Part shown: one piece after another, positions 32,113 to 41,234 of the stretch | Layout of the letters: every line of letters begins with the position of its first letter | Position numbering within the stretch: position 1 is the first letter of the stretch | NCBI RefSeq assembly: GCF_900094735.1 | Contig: NZ_FMBM01000001.1 | Coordinates: 1,054,001-1,118,000 of the forward strand | Source of the DNA: Saliniramus fredricksonii | GTDB taxonomy: Bacteria > Pseudomonadota > Alphaproteobacteria > Rhizobiales > Beijerinckiaceae | Length of the DNA: 64,000 nucleotides | Direction of reading: 5' to 3' | Position numbers and translations under genes: made by a program | Notes under the pieces: model-generated | The model's input: only the letters and a program-made list of their open reading frames with translations | Databases searched by the model: none | What the model was told of the DNA's origin: nothing

Positions 32113-32931
32113 TCACGGCAGGACCTGCCGCAGATACGGCGCGATGCCGCGTCGCGGCTGCCATTGTTTCGGATAGCCCAGCGAGACTTCCTCGAAACGC
32201 GTGCCGTCGCGGATATCGCTGCGGCGCACATGAAGATGGCCGCTGATCGCGACGCGGGCATCGAAGCGGCGGTGCCAGTCATGCGTCGCGCGCGTGCCGC
32301 ACCACGGTGTGAAGCGCGGGATCCGGGGAATGTGGATGAGATCGGCGCGAAGCGGATAGTGATTGACGAGGATCGTCGGCAGCCCGTGCGGGCGCGCTTC
32401 AAGGCGCCCGGCACTGATGGCGACACGCGCGGCGCACCAGTCCTCGCGCGACGCGTAAGGGGCAGGATCGAGCCGGATCTCGTCGGCGCAGACGGCGCGG
32501 CCCTCGCGCGCCCAGGCAACGACATCCTCTCTCGCGAGACCGGGCGGACGGAAGCTGTAATCATAGAGCAGAAACAAGGGCGCGATCAGGCACGGGCCGC
32601 CCGCCCCCTCCCAGACCGGCCAGGGGTCTTCCGGCGTGACGATCCCGGCGCTGCGGGCGATTTCAACCAGCGCACGATATTTCGCGTCACCTGCAAGCGC
32701 CGGGCGACCGCTTTCCGGCGCGCTCGTCCAGAGTTCGTGATTGCCGGGCACCCAGATCACGCGGGCAAACCGTGCAGCCAGTGCCGCGAAGGCGTCGGCC
32801 ACGGTTTCCGGCTTTTCGGCAACGTCTCCGGCGATGATCAGCCAGTCCTGCGGATACGCCGGCAGCGCGTCCAGCGCTTCGCGGTTGGTCGCATGCGCGA
32901 GATGCAGGTCACTGATGGCGAGGAGACGCAT
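32113..32931 (-). CDS. Metallophosphoesterase
   Basis: 272 residues from ATG 32931 (MRLLAISDLHLAHATN). An ATG at 32949 is also possible. Calcineurin-like metal-binding motifs appear in order: SDLHLAH (Asp, His), IIAGDVAEK (Asp), WVPGNHELW (Asn, His), ILVNHYPL (His) and ISGHLHVRRSD (His-x-His). The substrate (a nucleotide or phospholipid headgroup) cannot be told. The gene is a minus-strand singleton adjacent to the doeX regulator on the same strand (52 bp away), which may be coincidence. Confidence 0.88.
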   Translation of the reverse strand: MRLLAISDLHLAHATNREALDALPAYPQDWLIIAGDVAEKPETVADAFAALAARFARVIWVPGNHELWTSAPESGRPALAGDAKYRALVEIARSAGIVTPEDPWPVWEGAGGPCLIAPLFLLYDYSFRPPGLAREDVVAWAREGRAVCADEIRLDPAPYASREDWCAARVAISAGRLEARPHGLPTILVNHYPLRADLIHIPRIPRFTPWCGTRATHDWHRRFDARVAISGHLHVRRSDIRDGTRFEEVSLGYPKQWQPRRGIAPYLRQVLP

Positions 32932-32982
32932 GTTGATCCATGGGTGCATGGGGGAATGCGGTCGGTTTTCCTGGTGCCGCAA

Positions 32983-33468
32983 TCATGAAAGCATGCCCGG
33001 TGACGGCACGAAGGCTTCGTCCTGCTTGACCACCTTGGTGACGACATAGGTGAAATAGCGGTCGATCCCGAGATCCCGGGCAAGCCAGCCGTCGATGATA
33101 TCCTGGTATTCGCCGATATCGCGCACGACGATACGCAGGAGATAATCGATTCCGCCGCCCAGCGACCAGCAGGCCGTGACCCGTGGATCGGCACAGATGA
33201 CGGACTCGAATCGCTCGAAATCCGCGCGCGTATGGCTGCGCAGGGTGACTTCCAGCATCACCGTGGTGAGCGGGCCGAAAGCATCGGGGGCGATGCGTGC
33301 ATGATAGCCGGTGATCAGCCCGGCCTTCTCCAGCCGCGCAAGCCGTGTCCAGCAGGGTGTCGGTGACAATCCCACGGCTTCGGCGAGCGCCCGTTTGGTG
33401 ATCCGGCCCCGGCGTGCCACGGTGGCGAGAATGCGCAGATCGTAGGTGTCGAGCTTGATGCTTGTCAT
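32983..33468 (-). CDS. doeX: Lrp/AsnC-family regulator, probable DoeX
   Basis: 161 residues. The N-terminal helix-turn-helix reads DLRILATVARRGRITKRALA and PTPCWTRLARLEKAGLITGY; the C-terminal RAM domain contains TACWSLGGGIDYLLRIVVRD. The gene is divergent from the ectoine hydrolase gene doeA across 86 bp, exactly the arrangement of doeX in Halomonas, where DoeX binds the doeA upstream region. Ligand is not shown; a derivative such as alpha-ADABA is likely from known EnuR/DoeX work in other organisms. Name assigned on synteny and family. Confidence 0.8.
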   Translation of the reverse strand: MTSIKLDTYDLRILATVARRGRITKRALAEAVGLSPTPCWTRLARLEKAGLITGYHARIAPDAFGPLTTVMLEVTLRSHTRADFERFESVICADPRVTACWSLGGGIDYLLRIVVRDIGEYQDIIDGWLARDLGIDRYFTYVVTKVVKQDEAFVPSPGMLS

Positions 33469-33554
33469 CGCTGCATCTCATAGCCACACTGGCCCCATTC
33501 AGGAATCACAGCATCCGTCCGGGCGGACCGGGCGTGAAGCGTATCGGAGCGAGC

Positions 33555-34736
33555 ATGAGCGATGCGCATCTGAAATTCAGCCGCGCGGAATATGCCGGGC
33601 GGCTGGCCCGGACCCGTGCGTCCATGGCCGAGAAGGAACTGGATCTGCTGATCGTCAGCGATCCCTCCAACATGGCCTGGCTCACCGGTTACGACGGCTG
33701 GTCCTTCTACGTTCACCAATGTGTCCTCGTTTCGCATGAGGGGGAGCCGGTCTGGTACGGTCGCCTGCAGGATGCCGCCGGTGCACGCCGTACGGCCTAT
33801 CTGCAGGATGACAACATACTCTCCTATCCCGACCATTATGTGCAATCCACCGACCATCATCCGATGGACCTTCTGGCCGCGATCATCGAATCGCGCGGCT
33901 TCGACAAGGCGCGGATCGGGGTCGAGCTCGACAATTACTATTTCACCGCCGCCGCCTATGCCGCATTGACCACGCATCTGCCCAATGCGCTCTTCCTCGA
34001 TGCCACCGCGCTGGTGAACTGGAACCGCGCCATCAAGAGCGAGGCCGAGATCGGCTTCATGCGCAAGGCCGCGCGGATCGTCGAGGCGATGCACCAGCGC
34101 ATCCTGGAAAAGGCCGAGCCGGGCATCCGCAAATGCGACCTCGTGGCCGAGATCTACGATGTCGGGATACGCGGGGTTTCGGAGACCGGCGGCGATTATC
34201 CCGCCATCGTGCCACTGCTGCCCTCGGGCCCCGACGCCGCCGCGCCGCATCTTACCTGGAATGACCAGCCCCTGCGGGCCGGGGAGGGGACCTTCTTCGA
34301 GATCGCCGGCTGCGTGAACCGTTATCATTGCCCGCTTTCGCGAACGGTCTTCCTCGGCAAGCCGCCCCCGGCCTTCCGGGATGCGGAGAAGGCCGTGCTC
34401 GAAGGCATGGAGGCGGGGCTCGAGAATGCGCGTCCGGGCATGACCTGCGAGGATATCGCCTTCGGTTTCTTCAGCGTGCTGGAGCGCTACGGCATCATCA
34501 AGGACAACCGCACCGGCTATTCCATCGGGCTGAGCTATCCGCCCGACTGGGGCGAGCGCACCATGAGCCTGCGCTCGGGCGACCGCACCGTGCTCGAACC
34601 CGGCATGACCTTCCATTTCATGAGCGGGCTCTGGCTGGCCGATATGGGGCTCGAGATCACCGAGAGCATCCTGATCACCGAAACCGGGGTGGAATGCCTT
34701 GCGAACGTGCCGCGCGAACTCTTCATCAAGGAATGA
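33555..34736 (+). CDS. doeA: Ectoine hydrolase (M24 peptidase family)
   Basis: 393 residues from ATG 33555, preceded by GGAGCGAGC. It belongs to the creatinase/M24 (Xaa-Pro) fold: an N-terminal creatinase domain (ADLLIVSDPSNMAWLTGYDG-like, with the DGWSFYVHQCVLV strand) and a C-terminal pita-bread domain (ARIVEAMHQRILEKAEPGIR, then HCPLSRTVFL and HFMSGLWLADMGLEITESIL). DoeA/EutD hydrolyses the ectoine ring to N-alpha-acetyl-diaminobutyrate. It is followed 10 bp later by doeB and divergent from the AsnC-type regulator. This synteny makes the assignment firm. In Halomonas and rhizobia the same pair starts ectoine catabolism. Confidence 0.9.
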   Translation: MSDAHLKFSRAEYAGRLARTRASMAEKELDLLIVSDPSNMAWLTGYDGWSFYVHQCVLVSHEGEPVWYGRLQDAAGARRTAYLQDDNILSYPDHYVQSTDHHPMDLLAAIIESRGFDKARIGVELDNYYFTAAAYAALTTHLPNALFLDATALVNWNRAIKSEAEIGFMRKAARIVEAMHQRILEKAEPGIRKCDLVAEIYDVGIRGVSETGGDYPAIVPLLPSGPDAAAPHLTWNDQPLRAGEGTFFEIAGCVNRYHCPLSRTVFLGKPPPAFRDAEKAVLEGMEAGLENARPGMTCEDIAFGFFSVLERYGIIKDNRTGYSIGLSYPPDWGERTMSLRSGDRTVLEPGMTFHFMSGLWLADMGLEITESILITETGVECLANVPRELFIKE

Positions 34737-34746
34737 CCTCGCAGCG

Positions 34747-35769
34747 ATGACCGACAGCCTGCCCCCTTCCCCGATCAGCTGTGACCTCGATCTTGCGCGT
34801 GACGGCGCGCAACACGGGTTCCTGCGCCTGCCCTGGAGCCGTGACGATTCTGCCTGGGGCGCGGTAATGATCCCGATCAGCGTGATCCGCAACGGCGCCG
34901 GTCCCACCGCGCTCCTCACCGCCGGCAATCACGGGGACGAGTATGAAGGGCTGATCGCCCTGCATGATCTCGCCGCGACGCTCGACCCCGCGCAGATCAC
35001 CGGGCGGATCATCATTCTCCCGGCCATGAATGCCCCCGCCTTCCGCGCCGGCACGCGCACCTCGCCGATCGACGGGGGCAATCTCAACCGGCTCTTTCCC
35101 GGTCGCCCTGATGGCACGCCGACGCAGAAGATCGCCGATTACGTCACCCGCCATCTGCTGCCGCTGGCCGATTGCGTGCTCGACTTTCATTCCGGCGGCA
35201 GGACGCTGGATTTCCTGCCGCTGGCCGCCTGCCACATCCTCCCCGACAAGGCGCTCGAAGCGCGCTGCCGGGAAGCTGTGGCGGCTTTCGGCGCGCCCTA
35301 TGCGCTGCAGATGATCGAGATGGATGCGGTGGGCATGTTCGACACGACCGCCGAGGCGATGGGCAAGACTTTCGTCACAACCGAACTCGGCGGCGCCGGC
35401 ACGGCGACACCGCGCAGCATCGCGATCGCCAAACGCGGCCTGCGCGGCTTTCTCGCCCAGGCGGGAATTCTCGCCGGGGATGAAGGCGCAACCACACAGG
35501 CGGCCTGGCCGGAAACCATCTGGCTCGACATGCCTGATGGCGACTGCTTTCTGGTCAGCGAGGAGGAAGGGCTGATCGAGCCGCTGGTGACCCTCGGCGA
35601 CCCGGTCATGCGCGGCGATGTCGTCGCGCGGATCTATCCGTTCGGGCGCTCCGGGCGCATGCCCTTGTCCTGCCATGCGCGCCGCGACGGGATCGTGATG
35701 GCCCGCCATGTGCCGGGGCTCGTCAAGCCGGGGGATTGCATCGCCGTCTTCGCCGTTCCCGTCAGCTGA
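34747..35769 (+). CDS. doeB: N-alpha-acetyl-L-2,4-diaminobutyrate deacetylase
   Basis: 340 residues from ATG 34747. The succinylglutamate desuccinylase/aspartoacylase (AstE/M14-like) fold is plain: TAGNHGDEYEGLIALHDLAA (first zinc His and Glu), SPIDGGNLNRLFPG, CVLDFHSGGRTLDFLP (second His) and TAEAMGKTFVTTELGGAGTA with the catalytic Glu. DoeB/EutE removes the acetyl group from the DoeA product to give L-2,4-diaminobutyrate. It forms an operon with doeA. The next steps (DoeD transaminase, DoeC dehydrogenase) are not encoded here, so they must lie elsewhere. Confidence 0.9.
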   Translation: MTDSLPPSPISCDLDLARDGAQHGFLRLPWSRDDSAWGAVMIPISVIRNGAGPTALLTAGNHGDEYEGLIALHDLAATLDPAQITGRIIILPAMNAPAFRAGTRTSPIDGGNLNRLFPGRPDGTPTQKIADYVTRHLLPLADCVLDFHSGGRTLDFLPLAACHILPDKALEARCREAVAAFGAPYALQMIEMDAVGMFDTTAEAMGKTFVTTELGGAGTATPRSIAIAKRGLRGFLAQAGILAGDEGATTQAAWPETIWLDMPDGDCFLVSEEEGLIEPLVTLGDPVMRGDVVARIYPFGRSGRMPLSCHARRDGIVMARHVPGLVKPGDCIAVFAVPVS

Positions 35770-35782
35770 AACCGCCGGCTGA

Positions 35783-36481
35783 TCAGGAGCGAAACAGCCG
35801 CGTATACTGGGTTTCGTGGAGAATCGCTCCGAGATCCGAGGCGAAGACGCAGCCGCCGAGGCTTTCATCGAGGCCCTCACCGTCATGGGCGCTGATCAGC
35901 GCGGCGGCGCGCGCCGGCAGGCCGGGAAGCAGGCCCGCGATGATACGCTGCCCGTCCGTCTGGCCGATGGCGCCGAGGCGGATCGCGGCGGAGACGAGAT
36001 TGCCGATGAAGCCCGCGAGATAGGCTTCGAGCAAGGCCTGCAGCGGCAGCCCATGGCCTTGCCCTGCCATGCCGACGGCGACCGGATAGGGCGTTGCTTC
36101 CGCGCCGTCCAGCACCGGACGCTTCGTCTGCCACGTCTCCACCGTTGCGCAGGGCCAGGCGCTCGCGATCGCGGTGAGGAAGGCATCGCCCTGCATGCAG
36201 GTCTCGAGCCGGCGCTCGCGCGAACCGGCGAGCGAACGCGCCAGCGCCGCGAGTTCTGCAAGCCGCACCGGTTCATCGCTGGCCCGATGGGCGGCGATCA
36301 GGAACAGCGCGTCGTTGCGCCCCGATCCATGATCGAGAAGAGCGTTCAGCCACGCGGCCAGATCCTGCGCCTGCAAAATCTCGCCGCTCTCGCAGGCCCA
36401 TTCGAGCGCATGCGAATAGGCGAAGGCGCCGACGGGAAAGCCCGGCGAGAACCAGATCATCAGGGGCAGATGCGCGCTCAT
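35783..36481 (-). CDS. ureF: Urease accessory protein UreF
   Basis: 232 residues. Family motifs include PLMIWFSPGFPVGAFAYSHA at the start, SGEILQAQDLAAWLNALLDH, and LETCMQGDAFLTAIASAWPC; the C-terminal GQTDGQRIIAGLLPGLPARA helices close the fold. UreF is the GTPase-gating partner in the UreD-UreF-UreG complex that delivers nickel to apo-urease. The start overlaps the ureE stop (TGATG), so translation is coupled. UreG and ureD are not in the window, and the structural gene ureC is 33 kb away. Confidence 0.92.
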   Translation of the reverse strand: MSAHLPLMIWFSPGFPVGAFAYSHALEWACESGEILQAQDLAAWLNALLDHGSGRNDALFLIAAHRASDEPVRLAELAALARSLAGSRERRLETCMQGDAFLTAIASAWPCATVETWQTKRPVLDGAEATPYPVAVGMAGQGHGLPLQALLEAYLAGFIGNLVSAAIRLGAIGQTDGQRIIAGLLPGLPARAAALISAHDGEGLDESLGGCVFASDLGAILHETQYTRLFRS

Positions 36482-37026
36482 CAGCCGTGCCGGTCGTGGT
36501 CATGATCATGCGTATGGGCATGGTCATGCGTATGGTCATGTCCGTGATGGTGGTGTGCGTGCCCGTGACCATGTCCGTGATCATGCCCGCAATCGTGATC
36601 ATAGGCCCCGCGTTCCGGCTGAAACGGCCGTTCGACGCGGGTCGCCGTGCCGCCCTGCCCGCGCACCATCTCGGCCAGGACGTGATCCTCCTCGATATAG
36701 ATCGCATCCGCCGTGATCTCGGCGGGCGTGTGCCGGTTGCCGATATGCCAGGCGAGGCGCAGCAGCCGCAGCGGGTTCTCGGCGCGGATTGCCAGAAGCG
36801 GCTGCGGCGCGGCGATGATGCGCACCAGCTGCCCGTCCTCAAGCCTGAGCGCATCGCCGTCATTGAGGATCACGGCCTTGTCGAGATCGAGCAGGAAGGC
36901 GAGCCCGCCATCGCCCGTAAGCGTCACACGCCGACGGTGGCGGCCCTCGTGATCGAGGGTGACGCTGTCGACGACCTTCTCGGCCTTCACGGCGGGCTTG
37001 CGGATAACGGCGGTGGCACGCAGCAT
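36481..37026 (-). CDS. ureE: Urease accessory nickel chaperone UreE
   Basis: 181 residues from ATG 37026, with GAGG upstream; an ATG at 37050 is possible. The N-terminal peptide-binding domain ([20 protein letters not shown]) is followed by the metal-binding domain with [17 protein letters not shown], which holds the conserved His. The last 34 residues contain about 18 His alternating with Asp, Gly and Thr ([20 protein letters not shown]), a long nickel-binding tail of the Klebsiella type. It stores and delivers Ni(II) for urease. It is coupled to ureF by a one-base overlap. Confidence 0.95.
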   Translation of the reverse strand: MLRATAVIRKPAVKAEKVVDSVTLDHEGRHRRRVTLTGDGGLAFLLDLDKAVILNDGDALRLEDGQLVRIIAAPQPLLAIRAENPLRLLRLAWHIGNRHTPAEITADAIYIEEDHVLAEMVRGQGGTATRVERPFQPERGAYDHDCGHDHGHGHGHAHHHHGHDHTHDHAHTHDHDHDRHG

Positions 37027-37184
37027 CGGGACCTCGTTGCGGCTTTTCATGACATGGCGCCGACAGGTTAGGCGAGGCGGCGACGGAAGGGAAGGGCGCA
37101 GCGTTCATCGCGCCGGCGCTGCGTTGGCAATATCGCCTCACCCCCAACGCTTCTCCACCGGGGAGGGGCGCGCCTGCGCCTGCC

Positions 37185-37754
37185 TTACGGTTCGAGCTCG
37201 GTATCCCAGTAGAGATAATCGAGCCAGCTCTCGTGCAGATAGTTCGGCGGGAAATGGCGACCGTTCTGGTGCAGCTGGAAGACGCTGGGCGCGAAAGGGG
37301 CCTGACGGGGCAGCATGTCCGCCTGCCGGGGCATCCGGTCCGCCTTCCTGAGATTGCAGGGTGCGCAGGCGGTAACGACGTTTTCCCAGGTGGTCTGGCC
37401 ACCCCGGGATCGGGGAATCACGTGGTCGAAGGTGAGATCGTCGCGGGCGCCGCAATACTGGCAGGTGAAGCGATCGCGCAGGAAGACGTTGAAGCGGGTG
37501 AAGGCGGGATTGCGGGAGGGCTGGATGTAGGTCTTGAGTGAAACGACGGATGGCAGGCGCATTTCGAAGCCCGGACTTCGCACGCTGCGATCATAATGCG
37601 AGACGATGTTGACCCGCTCGAGAAACACCGCCTTGATCGTATCCTGCCAGCACCAGACCGAAAGAGGGTAATAGCTCAACGGTCTGAAATCCGCGTTGAG
37701 CACGAGTGCCGGACAGGCTTCCGGCGAGACGGTCCGCTGAACATGAACGTTCAC
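37185..37754 (-). CDS. HNH endonuclease
   Basis: 189 residues from a GTG at 37754 with a strong but very close Shine-Dalgarno (GGAGGT). The HNH domain has CQYCGARDDLTFDHVIPRSR, GGQTTWENVVTACAPCNLRK and the CxxC pair (CQYC and CAPC) that bind zinc. It begins ALVLNADFRPLSYYPLSVWC, a short N-terminal segment found in chromosomal HNH proteins of the 5-methylcytosine-like McrA group in Hyphomicrobiales. It is a lone gene with no methylase or phage neighbour. A housekeeping role is unknown. Confidence 0.9.
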   Translation of the reverse strand: MNVHVQRTVSPEACPALVLNADFRPLSYYPLSVWCWQDTIKAVFLERVNIVSHYDRSVRSPGFEMRLPSVVSLKTYIQPSRNPAFTRFNVFLRDRFTCQYCGARDDLTFDHVIPRSRGGQTTWENVVTACAPCNLRKADRMPRQADMLPRQAPFAPSVFQLHQNGRHFPPNYLHESWLDYLYWDTELEP

Positions 37755-37917
37755 ACCACCTCCTCCGACAGATGGCGAAGTGCATCTGCGTGAGAGTATT
37801 AAGCCCCAGTACGACAGGAATGTGAAGCCTCCCGATGGTCGCAGGCGAAATCATGCACAGGGACAAGGCAGTAGGTGATCCTGATGGCAGATGCCGCGGA
37901 GCCGGCCCGGGCCCGCG

Positions 37918-38160
37918 TCAGACCGAGATATCGAGATTGCGGCCCTGGCCAGGCGGCGGTGCCGGACGGGCAGGCTCATCGCTGATTCGGGAGGGGGCGG
38001 GCTCGCGGGACGGCGTGATCTCGGTCGGCCCCGTTTCAACCCCGCCCCGCTCGGAACGAGCCTCCTGGGCGCTGGAGACTTGTTGCGCAGCCGCAGATGC
38101 GGAATCTCGCGGCTGCGTTGCCCAACTGGCACTCATTCCGGCGGTGGCGTCGATCGACAT
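37918..38160 (-). CDS. Small Pro/Ser-rich hypothetical protein
   Basis: 80 residues from ATG 38160, with GGAG 10 nt upstream. It starts MSIDATAGMSASWATQPRDS, is rich in Ala, Ser, Glu and Pro, and ends with PGQGRNLDISV. No domain, signal peptide or membrane segment is visible, so it is probably disordered. The C-terminal LDISV is a short hydrophobic motif after a low-complexity tract. It lies between hbd and the HNH gene on the same strand. Coding is supported by the ribosome site and the frame length but no homology. Confidence 0.45.
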   Translation of the reverse strand: MSIDATAGMSASWATQPRDSASAAAQQVSSAQEARSERGGVETGPTEITPSREPAPSRISDEPARPAPPPGQGRNLDISV

Positions 38161-38274
38161 GACAACTGGCTCCGTGACAATGCCACCATGCCAGCTTCGC
38201 TTTACGACGAGGTTTGCGCGCGCATTCGGATTTGATTCAAATGCGCGCCAGTTTTGCGTCGTGCGCGCCGCATT

Positions 38275-39150
38275 TCAGCGCGTGGGAACCGGTGTTTCGC
38301 CGCGATAATCGTAGAAACCGCGCTTGGCCTTGCGCCCGAGCCAGCCAGCCTCGACATATTTCACCAGCAGCGGGCAGGGGCGGTACTTCGTATCGGCCAG
38401 CCCGTCATGCAGCACCTGCATCACCGAAAGGCAGGTATCGAGTCCGATGAAATCGGCGAGCTGCAAGGGCCCCATCGGATGGTTGGCACCGAGCCGCATG
38501 GCGGTGTCGATCGATTCGACCGAACCGACACCCTCGTAGAGCGTATAGATTGCCTCGTTGATCATCGGCAACAGGATGCGGTTGACGATGAAGGCGGGAA
38601 AATCCTCCGCCACCGTCGCCGTCTTGCCCAGTCGCGCGATGAAGCCCTTGGCGGCCTCGAAGGTCGGATCCTCCGTGGCGATGCCGCGGATCAGCTCGAC
38701 GAGCTGCATCAAGGGCACCGGATTCATGAAATGGATGCCGATGAAGCGCTCGGGCCGATCCGTGGCCGCGGCGAGGCGGGTGATCGAGATCGAGGAAGTG
38801 TTGCTCGCCAGAATCGTGTCGGGCCCCAGCGCTGGGCACAGCGACTGGAAGATCCTGCGCTTGATTTCCTCGTTTTCGGTGGCGGCTTCGATGATCAGAT
38901 CGCAGGACGCCAGATCCTCATAGGACGGCGCAGGCTTGACCCGCTCCAGTCCGGCCTGACGCTCGCCCTCCTCGATGATCCTCTTGGAGACCTGGCGCTG
39001 CATGTTGCCGTTGATCGTGGCGAGGCCCGCAGAAATGCGCTCCTCGTCCAGATCGTTGAGCATCACATTCATGCCTGCGAGCGCGCAGACATGGGCGATG
39101 CCGCTGCCCATCTGACCCGCGCCGATAATGCCGACAGTCTTGATCTCCAT
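38275..39150 (-). CDS. hbd: 3-hydroxybutyryl-CoA dehydrogenase
   Basis: 291 residues. The NAD-binding motif is VGIIGAGQMGSGIAHVCALA. The substrate and catalytic region has ASNTSSISITRLAAATDRPE and the catalytic His in GIHFMNPVPLMQLVELIRG (about residue 140). The C-terminal 3-HCDH domain carries NRILLPMINEAIYTLYEGVG and HPMGPLQLADFIGLD. It oxidises (S)-3-hydroxybutyryl-CoA or, in reverse, reduces acetoacetyl-CoA. It is the third gene after etfB and etfA, a common order in Hyphomicrobiales. It probably feeds beta-oxidation of short acyl-CoA. Confidence 0.95.
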   Translation of the reverse strand: MEIKTVGIIGAGQMGSGIAHVCALAGMNVMLNDLDEERISAGLATINGNMQRQVSKRIIEEGERQAGLERVKPAPSYEDLASCDLIIEAATENEEIKRRIFQSLCPALGPDTILASNTSSISITRLAAATDRPERFIGIHFMNPVPLMQLVELIRGIATEDPTFEAAKGFIARLGKTATVAEDFPAFIVNRILLPMINEAIYTLYEGVGSVESIDTAMRLGANHPMGPLQLADFIGLDTCLSVMQVLHDGLADTKYRPCPLLVKYVEAGWLGRKAKRGFYDYRGETPVPTR

Positions 39151-39233
39151 GGTTGCGCGCCCCGTTTGTCGTCTGTGGCGAAGCCGGGCCGCATGGCACC
39201 GGCTTCGCGGGTTTCAGGAATGAACGCTCGCCT

Positions 39234-40178
39234 TCAGCGCCCGGCCTTGCCGAGTTCGTCCTGCAATTCCGGCAGCAGTTGGAACAGATCGCCCACCAGG
39301 CCGTAATCGGCAACCTGGAAGATCGGCGCTTCCTCGTCCTTGTTGATGGCGACGATGACGCGCGAATCCTTCATGCCGGCCAGATGCTGAATGGCGCCTG
39401 AAATGCCGACAGCGATGTACAGATCCGGCGCCACGACCTTGCCGGTCTGGCCGACCTGCCAGTCATTGGGTGCAAAGCCCGCATCGACGGCGGCGCGCGA
39501 GGCGCCCATGGCGGCACCAAGCTTGTCTGCGATCGGTTCGATGTACTTCTCGAAATTTTCGGCAGAGGCGAGCGAGCGACCGCCGGAGATGATGATCTTG
39601 GCCGAGGCGAGTTCGGGACGATCGGACTGAGCGATTTCCTGGCTCTTGAACTGCGAGAGGCCGGGATCATCCGAGGGTGTCGCATCCTCGACGGTGGCGG
39701 AGCCGCCCTCGCCGGTCGCCTGGAAGGAGGAGGTGCGCACCGTGATCACCTTCTTGGTGTCGGTCGATTGCACGGTCTGGATGGCGTTGCCGGCATAGAT
39801 CGGACGCTCGAACGTATCGGCCGAGATCACCTTGGAGATGTCGGAGACCTGCATCACGTCGAGCAGCGCCGCAACGCGCGGCATCACGTTCTTGCCCGTC
39901 GTGGTGGCCGGGGCCATCAGCACGTCATAGCCCTCGGCGAGACCCGTGATCAGGGCCGCGAGCGGCTCGGCCAGACTGTGCTCATAGGCCGGCGCATCGG
40001 CGACGAGCACCTTCTCGACGCCTTCGATCTTCGCGGCTTCCTCGGCAGCGGCCTTGCATCCGGCGCCGGCGACGAGAATATGAACCGGGCCGCCGATCTG
40101 GGTGGCTGCGGTGACGGATTTGTGGGTCGCGTCCTTGAGGGCGGAATTGTCGTGTTCCGCGAGGAGAAGGATGGCCAT
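39234..40178 (-). CDS. etfA: Electron transfer flavoprotein subunit alpha
   Basis: 314 residues. The C-terminal FAD-binding domain is distinctive: [60 protein letters not shown] and [20 protein letters not shown]. The N-terminal half holds the NAD-like fold [20 protein letters not shown] and [20 protein letters not shown]. With EtfB it carries electrons from acyl-CoA dehydrogenases to the quinone pool through ETF-QO. It starts two bases after the etfB stop, so the pair is tightly coupled. Confidence 0.97.
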   Translation of the reverse strand: MAILLLAEHDNSALKDATHKSVTAATQIGGPVHILVAGAGCKAAAEEAAKIEGVEKVLVADAPAYEHSLAEPLAALITGLAEGYDVLMAPATTTGKNVMPRVAALLDVMQVSDISKVISADTFERPIYAGNAIQTVQSTDTKKVITVRTSSFQATGEGGSATVEDATPSDDPGLSQFKSQEIAQSDRPELASAKIIISGGRSLASAENFEKYIEPIADKLGAAMGASRAAVDAGFAPNDWQVGQTGKVVAPDLYIAVGISGAIQHLAGMKDSRVIVAINKDEEAPIFQVADYGLVGDLFQLLPELQDELGKAGR

Positions 40179-40180
40179 GG

Positions 40181-40930
40181 TCAGATCACTCCCGCTTCGT
40201 TCTTCAGCTTCTCGACGAGTTCGGCGGTGGAGCCGACCTTCACACCGGCTTCGCGCTTGGGCGGCTCGGCGGTCGAGAGCACCTTGAGGCGCTGGGCCAC
40301 ATCGACGCCGAGATCCTCCGGCGCGGTCTCGTCGAGGGGCTTCTTCTTGGCCTTCATGATATTGGGCAGCGAGGCATAGCGCGGCTCGTTGAGGCGCAGA
40401 TCCGTGGTGATGATGGCCGGCATGTCGAGCGTCACGGTCTGGAGGCCGCCATCGATTTCGCGCGTCACATCGACCTTGCCGTCGGCGATCTCGATCTTCG
40501 AGGCAAAGGTGCCCTGGGCCCAGCCGAGCAGGGCGGCGAGCATCTGGCCGGTCTGGTTCGAATCGTCGTCGATCGCCTGCTTGCCCATGATCACGAGGCC
40601 CGGCTCTTCCCTGCCGATCAATTCCTTCAGGATCTTGGCGACGGCGAGCGGCTCGACGGTCGCATCGGTCTTCACCAGGATGCCGCGATCGGCGCCCATG
40701 GCGAGCCCGGTGCGGATCGTCTCCTGGGCCTGCTGCGGCCCGATCGAGACCACGACGATCTCCTCGGCGACGCCCTTTTCCTTGAGGCGAATGGCCTCCT
40801 CGACGGCAATTTCGTCGAAGGGGTTCATCGACATCTTCACATTGGCAAGCTCCACGCCCGATCCGTCAGGCTTGACGCGGATCTTGACGTTGTAATCGAC
40901 GACCCGTTTGACAGGTACGAGGATCTTCAT
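40181..40930 (-). CDS. etfB: Electron transfer flavoprotein subunit beta
   Basis: 249 residues from ATG 40930 ([20 protein letters not shown]). An upstream in-frame start would add 21 residues without coding character. The AMP-binding fold contains [40 protein letters not shown] and [20 protein letters not shown]. The EtfB signature [20 protein letters not shown] and [20 protein letters not shown] leads to the C-terminal recognition-loop region. It pairs with etfA in the adjacent coupled gene. Upstream is a predicted promoter with a dyad over the -35 box. Confidence 0.97.
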   Translation of the reverse strand: MKILVPVKRVVDYNVKIRVKPDGSGVELANVKMSMNPFDEIAVEEAIRLKEKGVAEEIVVVSIGPQQAQETIRTGLAMGADRGILVKTDATVEPLAVAKILKELIGREEPGLVIMGKQAIDDDSNQTGQMLAALLGWAQGTFASKIEIADGKVDVTREIDGGLQTVTLDMPAIITTDLRLNEPRYASLPNIMKAKKKPLDETAPEDLGVDVAQRLKVLSTAEPPKREAGVKVGSTAELVEKLKNEAGVI

Positions 40931-41234
40931 CGGTTTCCATCCCTTCGACTGTTGGCGGTTCCCGTGACGGATACCCGGCATCGCGTCGGTCATCGCGACG
41001 GAGGTGCCCCGCTGGCGCAGATCCGGATGATGCTGTCCGTTCTCCGCCGGAAACCGCTGGCTTCGAGCGCGCGCGGACCGTAGCGAGGCGCATCAATGCT
41101 TGTCAACGCGACAACGGATCGGGCCCAATGCCGATTCGCATCAGGCATTTCGGCACCGCAACACGCGCGCCGCAGCATCGGCCCGTGCCATGCTCCCCCC
41201 GATATCATTCAACGATATCATTCAACGATATCAT
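40931..41234. other. 304-bp gap between etfB and pduO
   Basis: No gene is supported here; the etfB-frame extension lacks coding character. It contains the predicted etfB promoter (41079-41107 on the minus strand) and, next to pduO, the 13-bp tandem array. Confidence 0.6.
41079..41115 (-). promoter_or_regulatory. Promoter of etfB-etfA-hbd with an overlapping dyad
   Basis: On the minus strand TTGACA (41107-41102), a 17-bp spacer and CTACGG (41084-41079) form a plausible promoter. TTGTC-AACGC-GACAA (41101-41115) is a perfect 5-5-5 inverted repeat that covers the -35, a good position for a repressor. Confidence 0.55.

Noticed and set aside
36481-36600. His-codon repeats at the end of ureE as a tandem DNA repeat element
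   Set aside because: Explained by the known nickel-binding His tail of UreE; not a separate element.
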